Origin: Syngnathus acus
Taxonomy: Eukaryota > Chordata > Actinopteri > Syngnathiformes > Syngnathidae
Direction: 5' to 3'
Length of the DNA: 64,000 nucleotides
Assembly: GCF_901709675.1 (NCBI RefSeq)
Contig: NC_051101.1
Coordinates: 10,002,501-10,066,500 of the forward strand
The stretch's first letter is position 1. Every line of letters starts with the position of its first letter. The position numbers were made by a program, and so were the translations under genes. The notes under the pieces are model-generated. The model did no database searches, had not been told where the DNA came from, and saw only the letters and a program-made list of their open reading frames with translations. Below, in pieces: positions 1 to 11,022 of the stretch.

Positions 1-2415
1 CAACTCCGCACGTACTTGTGTACCGTATGTGGAAAGACCTTCAAGTACAGCACTCTCCTCCAACAGCATCAATATCTGCACACTGGCGAGAAACCCTTTC
101 GCTGTCCCGATTGTGGTAGGAAATTTGCGTTTGCGCAAAATATGAGGGCGCACTGTCGCCAACATAGACTGCACCAAGCCAATCATTTTCCTTCTCCTGC
201 GCTGCCCAGCAAGCAGACGTCCGTGCCGGAAAGGACGGCACGACCGAGAGACGAACCGAAACGCACTTTTAACTGTCCCCTTTGTCCCCACATGTGCGGC
301 TCGCCGGCCGACCTGAGAGCCCACATGCGTTTTCACGAGGTGGAGTATGAGGCACAGGAGAAACGGTTGCAGGCTCCCCCAGAAATTAAAAAGGTTTTCA
401 ACAAAGGGCAGGCCTGTCCGCACTGCCCGTGTACTTACCCTGGTGAGATAAGTTTACGGTTACACATCTTCAAATCCCATCAGAATGTGGCGCAAGATTG
501 GGACAAAGTGTCCATTTCCCCTTTAAAGGACTTTGAAGGGGAAATCAGTGAAAATCAGCAGGTGAAACACAAACGCGAGGACTCGAGTGTCAAGCCATAC
601 AAGTGCCCCGAATGCGGGAAGATGTTTCGCCATCGCTCGGTTCTGGAGCTGCACATGCGCATCCATTCCAAGGACAAGCCTTATCACTGCAGCGTGTGCG
701 GCAAAGGCTTTCGATTCAGCAGCTACTTACAGCAACATATTGTCATCCACTCGGGCCAGAAGCCTCATAAATGTCCCGACTGCGGGAAGGATTTTGCTTT
801 CCTGCAGAATATGAGAACCCACCAGAAGCTGCATCAAGAGAAACCCTTCCGCTGCACCAGCTGCCGCAAAGGCTACAGCGACGAAACGCAACTGCGCCGC
901 CACATGCTCTCGCATAACGGCGACAAGCCTCATAAATGCAACCTCTGCAGCAAGAGCTTCGGCTTGGCGTATCTTCTGCGCGACCACCTCAACACGCACA
1001 CTGGAGAGCGACCCCATCGCTGCGGCGATTGTGGCAAATCTTTCTCCTGGTTGAGCAGCTTGTTAGTGCACCAGAAGATCCACACTCGCAAGCGCCAAGG
1101 TTCTGCCCCTGCTGGTGGAAGGACTAGAGGGAGAGGTAGCAGGGGAAGGAGAGGGGGGAGGCTGATGTGGGGGATGTCCAGATCATCAAGGGGTCCTTCT
1201 CTTTATCCTGATTCCGGGGACGGGCCAGATTCTTCTATGCTGGCATCTCAAGAGTCATTGCAAGTTACATTGCAGAAGGAGTTTCTTTCTGAACTAGACC
1301 CACCGCCTGTCCAGTGGCAGGTGGATGGTGACCGAGTCATGCCGGCGCCCCCGTCCCAGCAGCCAGACCTGCAGCTCGGACCCGACGGAACGGAGAAACA
1401 CGGGCACCCCGCAGCCACCACGTCCACTTCCTCGCACCATGATCCTCGCCGGGTGTCGTCTTTCGTGGATGGTGCGGCCTTATGGAGCATCCAACCTCCT
1501 CTGCTGAGTTCTCCAAACAAGGTCGCTCAAGAACTCCAGTCGCCAAAATGGTCCAGTACCCCTGCTTCCAAACAGGAGACAATCACGCTCCCCATAAAAG
1601 AGGACGTGTGGGATCCTCAAGCAATAACGTTGACTGTTAGCCAACCTCAGCAGCCCAGGACGGAAAGCGAGTCACAAAAACAGATGTCTTCCGGTGTAGC
1701 TGGTGCGACGTCCTCAGACCAAAGCGTCCCCCTTCCGGTATCCACCGCTGTCGCTCATGGGGTCGGTAGCACTTTGTGGACCATTCAAGCCCCGCTGGGG
1801 TTGTCAAACAAAATGGCCTCCCCTCAGAAACTTGCGAACAATCAAGAATTCCAGCAGAAGCAGATGCCGGCCGCTTGGGCCAATGTACAGAATCAGAACG
1901 CAACCCAGAAACTTCCCATCCCCATTAATCCCTTTGCCCAAACCATTGGCACTACAGTGTGGGGCTTCCAAAATAATCCCATGGGTGCTCAGTTGCTTCT
2001 CACCGGGCAGCTCAAGCCGGGGAGCATACAGGACCTGCAGCAGCAACCCATCGTCACGGCCAATCAGATCATCCTAAACCAGCCGTCGCCTTTTTTCTCC
2101 CCGGCGCTCACCACGCTCCCTGCCCTGGCTTTGCCCGCTACTCACTCCCTTCACACCGTCTCGGTCGGGCCGCTGTCCAGACCGCCGCTCCCGAACATTT
2201 TTTTCACCCCGCAGGCAGTGTTGACCGAGAGGCCCCCCGTGCCGCAAACTCCGGCCCTACCTCAGCTCGCCACGCAGAGCGAAGCTCACAAACTGGGAGC
2301 TCGTTTGCCTTTTGCCCAAGAGCGGCTTTTGCAGTGCATGATATGCGGCAGCTCGTTCCCACGGGAGCTGGATCTTCAGTTGCATTACTTGCAACATGCA
2401 CAAGGAGAAGTTTGA
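1..2415 (+). CDS. C2H2 zinc-finger protein, 3' terminal exon (N-terminus outside window)
   Basis: The frame is open from base 1 to the TGA at 2413-2415 (804 residues), so the start lies upstream. I count eleven C2H2 fingers: two at the very start, two atypical ones (near bases 270-350 and 415-480), a run of six between 598 and 1090 with partly degenerate HTGE-type linkers, and a lone C-terminal finger (CMICGSSFPRELDLQLHYLQH) near 2335-2395. Between fingers 10 and 11 is an Arg/Gly-rich patch (GGRTRGRGSRGRRGG, about base 1120) and a long Pro/Gln/Ser-rich stretch typical of activation domains, carrying three copies of a G-x-[TA]-[LV]-W-x-[IF]-Q motif. Fingers 1-2 resemble fingers 6-7, an internal duplication. 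A polyadenylation signal lies at 2544-2549. It is inferred to be a nuclear DNA-binding regulator; I do not recognise a named orthologue. Confidence 0.9.
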   Translation, partial: QLRTYLCTVCGKTFKYSTLLQQHQYLHTGEKPFRCPDCGRKFAFAQNMRAHCRQHRLHQANHFPSPALPSKQTSVPERTARPRDEPKRTFNCPLCPHMCGSPADLRAHMRFHEVEYEAQEKRLQAPPEIKKVFNKGQACPHCPCTYPGEISLRLHIFKSHQNVAQDWDKVSISPLKDFEGEISENQQVKHKREDSSVKPYKCPECGKMFRHRSVLELHMRIHSKDKPYHCSVCGKGFRFSSYLQQHIVIHSGQKPHKCPDCGKDFAFLQNMRTHQKLHQEKPFRCTSCRKGYSDETQLRRHMLSHNGDKPHKCNLCSKSFGLAYLLRDHLNTHTGERPHRCGDCGKSFSWLSSLLVHQKIHTRKRQGSAPAGGRTRGRGSRGRRGGRLMWGMSRSSRGPSLYPDSGDGPDSSMLASQESLQVTLQKEFLSELDPPPVQWQVDGDRVMPAPPSQQPDLQLGPDGTEKHGHPAATTSTSSHHDPRRVSSFVDGAALWSIQPPLLSSPNKVAQELQSPKWSSTPASKQETITLPIKEDVWDPQAITLTVSQPQQPRTESESQKQMSSGVAGATSSDQSVPLPVSTAVAHGVGSTLWTIQAPLGLSNKMASPQKLANNQEFQQKQMPAAWANVQNQNATQKLPIPINPFAQTIGTTVWGFQNNPMGAQLLLTGQLKPGSIQDLQQQPIVTANQIILNQPSPFFSPALTTLPALALPATHSLHTVSVGPLSRPPLPNIFFTPQAVLTERPPVPQTPALPQLATQSEAHKLGARLPFAQERLLQCMICGSSFPRELDLQLHYLQHAQGEV

Positions 2416-3560
2416 CATTGTACCTAGTAGCATACAAAGCTTGATTTATGGATTTGTTACGTTTTCTATTCTGTTGGACTTCATTTCTCTTATGCTCACT
2501 AGGGCATTTTGACAAGCTGACTTGGATGAGCATTAGAAGCCAAAATAAACTTTAGTTAGGCTGCACATTTTTCAAGTTGTACTGATTTAATCTAAATAAG
2601 ACTGTTGATGCTGTTGTGGTTAGAAGCAGTAGTTGTTTCACTCTTAAAAATGCTTTTTTTTTTTTAATATGTGCGGACCAACTGACCATTTTGTTTACTG
2701 TCAACATTTAAAATGTTTTTATTTTGGTCCCATTTGAAACGTTTCATGTACAGTATACGGTGTGCCTTTTATGAGTACAGTGTTATAGGACTAGTTTGCA
2801 AGTAAAATAGACAGAATTGCCGTCTGTCTACATTGAAATACTGTTTATGGACATACTGGATGAGTATGGTCCATATAAAAAATATGCACACCCCTTTTGA
2901 AATGCTAGGTTTTTGTGATTTGAAAAAAAAAAAAAATAGGACCAAGATAGATTCAAAACTATTCCTACAATTGTGATGTATATTCTGTACAGCTGAAGAA
3001 GAGAAGTAAAAAAATTAAAATACCATGTCTTTATACTGCACAAAAAGCAGGCATTTGAAGGGGTGTGTAGACTTTTTATATCCACTATACTTGTTTGACA
3101 CTACTACTTTCATCTGGGTTCGCTCTTCCTTGAACGTTCTCATCAGAAAATGAGCTAAAATGTCAATCCATAATCAAATGAAGGTCCTTTAATTTATTTG
3201 AGATTAATTGGTGCAAATAGGTCATCGTTCACCAGCCGTTGAAGCTGTAATTGCTGAACTGCATTATCTTTTCAATCATTTTAGCAAGGTGTAATATTAA
3301 TCCTTGCTGTTCTTGTAACAAAAAATAAAATATAAACTGCCCTTTGTATGTTTAATTAAAAAGAAACAAAAATGCACTTCTAACGATATTAGAGAAATAG
3401 AGATCTTATGGTGAATTCATATTGCTTTAACTTGAACATATTTCTTTAATTGCACAATATTTCAAATCACTGTCAATCATGTTAGTTTGTGAAATGAAAT
3501 TAGATTAGCAAGAGTGCAATGACGTGTTTATATCTTTATTTTTGCCTTCGAAGTTTATAA
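2416..3560. other. 3' UTR of the preceding gene and intergenic DNA
   Basis: AT-rich sequence. AATAAA at 2544-2549 probably ends the upstream transcript. It contains the short inverted-repeat element annotated at 2869-3085. No other coding or RNA feature was seen. Confidence 0.6.
2869..3085. repeat. Short non-autonomous DNA-transposon-like element (MITE)
   Basis: The ends are imperfect inverted repeats of about 37 bp: the left end holds ATATAAAAAATATGCACACC, and the right end, reverse-complemented, reads ATATAAAAAGTCTACACACC. There is no coding capacity. A related partial copy lies at about 38050-38285. This pattern is common in fish MITEs; the superfamily is not determined. Confidence 0.65.
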
Positions 3561-3574
3561 ACCTTATAAATTGT

Positions 3575-3927
3575 ATATTGGGGGCGGGGTTACGAGAACG
3601 TCACTTTGGCGGAGGCCAATCAATCCCGAGATTCCTTGCGATCAACGAAACAGACGAAGAAGAAGAACTTCCGGAGAAAAACGAAACCTCAGTCCACTGC
3701 ACGAGTCAGTTAAGCTTTGTACTCTTAACGTTTTTTTTCGTCGTGCTTGGACATAACGTCCCCAAAAATCTAAGCTTTGCTGTACAATGATGAATTTAAC
3801 AAACTTTCATATTGCTTTACCCGCTTTGATCTCTATCTTCATCGCTGCGTAAAGATTTATGTCATTGCCGTTCGGCTAACGAGGGCCATCAAAACAAGCT
3901 AGTGCTAACAAAACAGCCGCGCCAAGA
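3575..3927 (+). promoter_or_regulatory. Promoter and 5' UTR of the 1308-residue zinc-finger gene
   Basis: GC-richer than its surroundings. A GC box (GGGGCGGGGT, 3581-3590), a CCAAT box (3616-3620) and an ETS-type site (ACTTCCGG, 3667-3674) precede the ATG at 3928. No TATA box is obvious. The transcription start was not located. Confidence 0.5.
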
Positions 3928-6900
3928 ATGGAACAAGTTCCGGCCGTCGTGATGAATGACGTCCCGGTGGAGGAGCAGTCCCCCTCCATGGATGTCACAT
4001 CGGCAAACAGCGATGCGCCGAAGTCCGAGGACACTGCGGACAGCAATCGTCCAGGTAGATTCTACATTGGTCTAATAAATCTTCGTTGATTTGGAAATAC
4101 ATTGCTGTATACGAAAATCAAATTATATGTGCGTGCGTACCGAGGTCATTTAAAGTTATTCGACTTGGTATGTGCGTAAAATGCGACGGTCAACATGAAA
4201 CGATTATGAAACACCTCTTCAAGGCGCTGTGAGAAATATTAAAATTATGATTCTATGAAATACTTAGACATGCATCAAATTGAGACCAACCTTTTAGTAA
4301 TTCCAGTCTAGTGGTGTTCAAATGAAGAGAAATGTTTCCGTTCTGTTCACTCAGCTTGTATTATTTGTGCCAACTCCTCAGAACATCGTTTTCATATTGT
4401 GTCTTGAGGTACATATGAAATGTTCTTTTATCAGAGGGATGCACACCCCTAATCCGAATTCCTCTTTTTAGACTCGGGGCCATACTGTTGCCAAGATTGC
4501 GGAGAGGACTTTGGTGAGGAGGCAGCCTATTTGGACCATCGCCACCAGAACCCTAATGGAAAGTGCACAATGTATTTGGGGCCAATGGACGATTCCGATA
4601 TGGCTGACGAAGATGAGGAAAGTAGTAACTCCTGTCAATTATGTACACTGTCATTTACCGATATGAGCCTCTTCCGAGCCCATATGGAAAGCCACCGTAT
4701 TCAAAGTTCTGACACCCAGCCGATTCCTGCGGCCGCAAAGCAGAACTTCTTTGAATGCACTGAATGTGGGAAAAAATATTCAATTTTAGGACACTTTCTC
4801 AATCATGAACGTACCCACATACAAGCTTCCAAATCTCTACTTAATGACTTGGAACATTTGAAGAAAAAGTCCTTTCAATGTGAGACTTGTGGACGGAATT
4901 ATTCTCGTGCATCTGCCCTTGATGCCCATCGTCGTTACCATGAAGAAAAGTTAATTAAATCAAAACGAACTTCAAGACATGGGACTGATACTGATGCGCA
5001 AGCAGCCAAGCTCCTCAAAAAGCAGACAAGTGCCACTTCTGAGAAGCTTTTTAAATGCTTTTGTGGAAAACCTTTTTCCGGTTTGAAGCATTTGAAGACG
5101 CACCAGCGATTCAGCCAAAATATTGACTGCTTTCCAAAAGAAAGGACAGAAAAGATGAGGAAAAATGTCTATTATTGTCGGGAATGCAAAAAGTCCTTCA
5201 ATGGCCTTATTGGCTGGTTCAACCACGAGAAATGGCACGAAAACCATTCGAAGGATTCTCCAAACCGGTATCCGTGCGAGACCTGCGGGAAAGTTTTCAT
5301 GACGGAAACGTTCTACAACAGACATCAACGCGTGGCGCACGGTGGCGAGACTCCAGTAAAGTCATTTCTCCACCAAGTAGACCAGGTGCAGAAGAAAGCA
5401 ATTGAATGTACAAATTGCGGCCTGAAGTTCTCCAGACTGTCGGCGCTTCACTCTCATCAGCTTCAACATGCCCCCGCCTTTGTGGAAACGGACAAATTAG
5501 TCCAGGCGTATTCGCCTCCGCTCCCTCAGCAGGAGACTTTGGAAGGAGAACGGAAAGTGACTCAGCAGTTGACACAAAACGCCGAAGATCACCCTGATGT
5601 TGATGAGCCCGAAGAAGACGTGATGGAGACTTACGAACCCGGGGACTTAAATGTAATGGTGATAAGTGCAAGTGAATCAGAGGACGAACCCGAGCAAGAC
5701 TTGAACCCGAACCCCGATTCCGGATCCGACCAGGAGGGCCAAGACAATGTTTCAGTCAGTAATCTGGTTTCGAAACCGGAGCTTGACTTGAAAATTGTAC
5801 AGGTTGACCTTGACCCGGCTAAGGAACCGTGTCCCCCGACGACGGCGGCGGCGGAAGCCAACCAATGCAGAGAACCGTTTGCTTGTCCGGCATGTTACCG
5901 GTGCTTTGCTAGCGAGCCATCACTGCGAGTTCACATATCGTGGCACTACATTCGTAAGAGGAGACATTGGACTAAAGGTCAGTCAGTGGAAGTTTACACA
6001 CGTGACAATGAAGTCCTTACCTTTGCAGCAGGTCACACTCCCGATTATGAGAACGAAACTAACCAAGAATCAAACCAGGCCGATGTATTTGAGCAGAAAA
6101 TTGTGACATGTTACGTGTGCGGTACAGATCTGTCACATTTGTCCGATCAACGCGGTCCGAAAACGCTGTGCCGAGATTGCGAAAGGTTTGGCTTGTTAAA
6201 CCGCATGAGCAACCACGCCACGCCTAGCAAAGAGTCGGGTGCGACAAAAGTGTACAATCCCAAGAAAACTCTTTTAGGGCCCAAAATTTACCACTGCGAG
6301 CAGTGCGGGAAAGGTTTTTGGTCTTTAGGGGCTTACTCGCATCATAAGCAAAATCCGAGTCAGTGTGACGACGTGCGGCTTAGAACGGGCGCCACGCAGC
6401 TGTTACACAGCGGGCGGTCTCGTTCTAGCATGAAAGTAGCGTGTCCCGTGTGCGGTCGCAAGTTCCGACACAAGGGACTGATGACGTTGCACATGCGTAC
6501 GCACGAAAACGTAAACCATAAGTGTGAATTTTGCGAGCGATCCTTCCGCCTTTTTTCCAGTCTGGTCAGACACCAGGTGGTGCATAATGAACTCCTCCCG
6601 CCACCTAGTAAGTCTTTTCAGCATCAGGTCGAGCAGCTGCAAAAGAATACGTACAGCTGCCCCGCCTGCGGGAAGCTCTTTTCCCGGGCCAAAGCGCTTC
6701 AGTTCCATATGAGGTATCACGAAAATGAAAGCGAGCGCTCGCCATCGCCGCCTCGGCCATACGCTAGGCAGGAGGACTTCGAATGCGCCGTGTGCCTCGA
6801 GCATTTCGCTAACCGGGCCTCCCTGCGGGCGCACAGAAAGCTGTGCGTTAAAAAAGAGAGTCACGAAATGGAGCGTAAGACCGAAAACGAAAATATTGAG

Positions 6901-8271
6901 TCAGTCAAATTGTCCGACGTGAACTCGAAAGGAAGCGCGTCGCCCCGTGACTTTAAAAAGGAAATGGAGGAAGCGCCGATGGAAAACGAAAATGATTTGA
7001 AATATAAATGTAACAAGTGCCAAAGAAGCTTTTCAATCGTTGGCGCGTTGAACTTGCATAAAAGAGTTCACGCTAAAGGTAACAAAAAAAGAGCAAAAGG
7101 GTCCTTGTCCTCGGAGACTCGCGAGGAAGCGTTAAGGAAAGGTTACCCGTTTCCCTGCTCGGAATGCGGCAAGCGATTTTTGTCTAACTCTGCCCTCGGC
7201 TCTCATAAACGATGGCACACCAACAATAATCTTTGCGCTCTTCGAGATCACATTCCTGACAGCTGTCTGTCCTCCCCGCCGCCACAACCCAAGAGCGACA
7301 CCTTGGACTCATGTCCGGGAACTCCCCTAACGTGTGCACAAAGCTTTTCTGTACCCGAGCACGCTAACACTTTAGAAGCCGAAGAAGGTGACTCCTCGCT
7401 CACTGCGACGAACGGGGTCACTAACGTCGAGTCCGAATCCAGCTCGACAAAACCCATTGTGAAAAATTACCAGTGTTCCCTCTGCTCGGACAGTTTTTCT
7501 AAAGCTAGGGGCCTTCGTGCCCACTCATGGCAAGCCCACTCTGAGAGGAGAGAAGACAAAGCCAAGAGCGTGTCGGACGCTCAAATCACAAATTGCGAAA
7601 TTAAGAGTGAAAATGTTTCGACAGAAATAAGCCCATTTGATACTTCTGTCCCAAATCTTGAATGCGACCTTCCTGACCCTAAATTATACTCGCGGTCTAA
7701 AATGGCGATCCAAGCTCCCGAACTCTCAGGCAAGGTCTCGCCGCTTCTCAGCCGCCTCTCGGAACCAATCGTCAAATGTCTCTTTAAGTGCGGGAAATGC
7801 GGCAAAGCTTTCCAGACCGAGGGACAGTTAGAAAGTCACAAAAGCAAAGCGAAAAGCCGACCTTTTGGCTGCGCCCTCTGCTGCCATGGCTTTTTAACAG
7901 ACAGCCAGCTGCAGCAACATCTGGCCTGGCACGATCAGGTCCGATTTCGGCTGCCCGATGAGGTTCGCTTACGCCTCAGCGCCGCTTTGAACACAGTCAG
8001 ACCCACAGGGACGTACTTTCCCCCTCTAGCGTCAAAGAAGCAAGAGAGCAAGAAAGACGTTCTCTCGTCGTCCGTGGCGCTCGATGACTCGCACGCCTTT
8101 TCGAAACGCGAACAGGCCGCCGCTGGTGATTGTCAGTGGCAAAGCGATGGCCTCGCTGCTGTTTCGTCAGGAGATACAGATGTCCTCACTTGTCTTGAAT
8201 GCGGGGCTACCTTTAGCCAGGAAACTGATTTGCGATGGCATTATACCAAACATGCACAAGGCATGTATTAA
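3928..8271 (+). CDS. Large multi-C2H2 zinc-finger protein (1308 aa, two coding exons)
   Basis: The exons are 3928-4054 and 4472-8271 (127 + 3800 nt), with donor CCAG|GTAGAT and acceptor TTTTTAG|AC; the junction makes an Asp codon and keeps the frame. The start is the first ATG of a short acidic leader (MEQVPAVVMNDVPVEEQ). About twenty C2H2 fingers are spread along the protein rather than in one array, many with linkers unlike HTGEKP; the first (CCQDCGEDFGEEAAYLDHRH) is atypical, and a CxxC...CxxC cluster sits near 6110-6180. Acidic stretches lie near 5580-5830. Two copies of an F-x-HQV-x-Q-x-QK segment (about 5368 and 6613) each precede a finger. The final finger ends HYTKHAQG like those of both neighbours. 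PolyA signal at 8767-8772. Inferred nuclear DNA-binding regulator; orthologue not recognised. Confidence 0.9.
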
Positions 8272-9397
8272 AGTTTACATTGTAAAGCTCAAGAAGCTTT
8301 TTTTTTTTTGGTTTATGGTGATATATTAGATATATAGTCGTATCAAAATATATACGCGTAACACGTCGATGGGGAAGGGATTCTGGACTAACTTCTTTTT
8401 CCGCTGTCGGCAAAAAAATATTGAGGCATTGTCTCAAATGCGTAGCAGCTGAGCGAACCTAATGTGTGCACTGTACAGAGAAAAAAAAAGCCTGACGTCG
8501 AGAATTAATATCGTAAGTTTAATGTACATGTTTTGCATGAATGACTACTAAGCCCCGCCCCCTTTCCTTTCCATTGTTTATCTCTATTTTGCTATTTATT
8601 GATTAAATGAAAATGTGGTGCTTGTATGCATTTGGGATGGTTCCTAGAAAATTTTGCCGCTAATTTTGAGGGAGCGTTTGTGGAGTAAATATGAATGAAG
8701 CTATTTTTTCTCCTCCCGAGGGTGACTAAATGCCTGTTTACGTGCTGTTTTTGAAGCAACCTGTATAATAAAGGCATCTATTGTAGTCTGAATTAGTGGC
8801 TCGTGTAATGACTTCACACCGACTCACACTAAAGCTGTGTGATGTGGCAAAAACTATGCGTACTTGAGTCAACCGCTTCATAGCTCTATGTCTTCCGAGT
8901 TTGAACACTTTTTATAATTTATGATTTTTTTCTTTCTTCAGTTTTGATGAAGTCTTTTAATTGTCGGTTTATTTGTTGGAAACACATGGTGTTGTTGGAG
9001 GCTTTTTTATGATAATACAATGTTAGGGGTGGGATTGGCACAATATCTTGCCAATGGTAGAATATTATAGGCGGAAAATATATTTGGCCGGATTTCATTT
9101 AAAAAAAAAAATACTGTAGGTGTGAATGGCAAGTTTTGTTGCAATCAAAGGTTAAAAACAAGACATAGGTAAATGTTAGGTGATTTTAATACTTTTTTTT
9201 TCCAATGCATCAAATAACTCTAAATAGGACACAATGCTTAATAATACTAGTTAGAAAACATCTGACTAATCCAAATCTAACATCTACGCATCTGCTGCAA
9301 CTAAATGACCTTTTCTCACCTTTCCTAAAAACACTTTTCCAAAATGCCTATTAAAAAAAACCTTGCTTAACCATGCATCTCCCCCCCCTATTTCTAG
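8272..9397. other. 3' UTR and spacer before the next zinc-finger exon
   Basis: AATAAA at 8767-8772 gives an approximately 500-nt 3' UTR. From about 8800 to 9380 the sequence is AT-rich with no CpG-rich promoter and no plausible ATG exon, which matters for how the next exon is expressed. It ends with a pyrimidine tract and CTAG acceptor at 9381-9397. Confidence 0.6.
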
Positions 9398-10464
9398 CCA
9401 AACAGAGCAAAGTTGCGCAGGATCACGGACGGACAACGACTAAGGATGACTCGGACACTCAAGGGAAGAACGACGACCAGGACGTTGCGCCGGATGGGAT
9501 ACCTAAACCTGAGGGAGATCCCCAAACGAGCACAAACGGCCCACTTTTATCACCAACCGAATACCCTAAGTCAATATATAGGTGCCTATCATGCGGGAAA
9601 GCTTATTTATATCTTCTGTCATATGAAAAGCACCTGGAGCGCCATAAGAGAAGGCTCTCTACATCGAAAAGCCCGATAGGTGAAAGTTGTTACAAGTACG
9701 ACTGCCCCATGTGCCCAAAGACTTTCTTCAGGGAAACTCGTCTGCGAGCTCATTTGATGACTCACATATCGCGTGAAGTGCACAGATGCAATCCGTGCAA
9801 CAAGTCTTTTGAGAGCCTCAGTGCGTGGTGGGCTCATGATGATCTTCATAAAACCAGGCCTTTTTGGTGTCTGACTTGCCACCGGGGTTTTACTCAAGAG
9901 GGTTACCTGGATAAGCACCTGCAAAAATACCACCTGGGGAAGTACAAGTGCTTGATTTGCTCCAAACGATTTATTACATCACTTCTGCTCAATGATCACG
10001 TTAGCAGCAGTCACGCTTCATACAGACAGGCTGTTGGCGCCACGAGTCCAAAAAAGCTCGTCGGCGGGTCCGGTGATGAAGGCGTGATGGAAGATGAAAT
10101 TATTGCAGATGACAAAGAGGAACAAAAAATGTGTGTAGAAACAGAAGAAAGTCTGCAAACATCTCAAAAGTTGGAGAAGCCTGGAGAGCTATTTGAGAAT
10201 CAAGAGTCTTCTCAATCAGATTGTGGGGAACTTGTACACCAGCCAACTCAACCATCTGCTGGTGAGGATGTTGGAGGAGAACAAAAGACAGAAGAGCTTG
10301 ACGTGGCTGAGCAAGAGGAACAAAACCAAAACGGAGAGCATCCTAAGTATTGGGAATTTGAATGTTTTGAATGCGGTCAGGGCTTTGACGACGTGACTCA
10401 GCTTCATTTGCATTACGTAAAACACGCCATTGGGGAGCTGCCGTTTCCTGACGCAGAGGGATGA
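9398..10464 (+). CDS. Six-finger C2H2 protein terminal exon (possible alternative last exon)
   Basis: The coding exon begins after CCCCCCCCTATTTCTAG (acceptor at 9396-9397) and ends in TGA at 10462-10464. An in-frame ATG at 9373 lies inside the acceptor tract and is an unlikely start. The exon enters in the phase left by the exon at 3928-4054 (G + CC = Ala); splicing those two gives 1194 nt, 397 residues, in frame. It encodes five fingers between about 9580 and 10010, then a Glu/Gln-rich acidic segment, then a lone finger (ECGQGFDDVTQLHLHYVKH) like the last fingers of the two upstream genes. PolyA signal at 10590-10595. It is either a separate paralogue with an unseen first exon or an alternative 3' end of the upstream gene. 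Confidence 0.75.
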
Positions 10465-10860
10465 ACACTTAATTATGGAAGGCTGTTTTTTTAATTCCTG
10501 AGATGTTCCAACAGCGACTGCTACCTTTTCATGAATTTAGAGGAGTGAGAAAAATTAACTAAATGATGAATTGTTTTTTCCCTATTTGTAATAAACTGTC
10601 CTTAATGTCAATGTTTGACGTTCCTTGTCATTATTCACAACGACATGGTAAATTGTTACAAATACATTTACATATTGGATAAAGGGATATTTCTTTGTAT
10701 GTTGTAGTTATAAATATAATATATAACAATAATGAAGAATATAAACAACAATATCTAATGGTATTTTATATATGAAAATCAGCTAAAAAAAAAAAGATTT
10801 GGAATTACTTAAAAAAAAAAAAAAAATCTACAAAAGTTTAGTTGTAAATCGTTTCGCTTC
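10465..10860. other. 3' UTR and intergenic AT-rich DNA
   Basis: AATAAA at 10590-10595 ends the upstream transcript. AT-rich sequence with A-runs near 10787 and 10811 follows. No coding feature was seen. Confidence 0.6.
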
Positions 10861-11022
10861 ACCTTCCAATCCAGTAGGGGGCACTAATCGCTGGATCACC
10901 AGAAGACCCTCTCCTCTTTTGCGGCTTCTCCTCGGTTGTGACGTCACGAAGGCTGTGGCTCCAGTTTTGTAGGCTTTGTGAGAAAACGACGCTGTGATGT
11001 TTTTGTGGATCACCCGGCTCAG
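10861..11022 (+). promoter_or_regulatory. Promoter and non-coding exon 1 of the zinc-finger/piggyBac gene
   Basis: A perfect CRE palindrome, TGACGTCA, lies at 10939-10946 in a locally GC-rich stretch. The sequence then runs into a strong donor, CTCAG|GTAACA, with the exon end at 11022. The next exon carries the start codon (12056). The transcription start is not fixed. Confidence 0.5.

Noticed and set aside
9373-9397. ATG at 9373 as the start of the six-finger protein
   Set aside because: It lies within a C-rich pyrimidine tract ending in CTAG, a classic splice acceptor, so the first residues are probably intronic.
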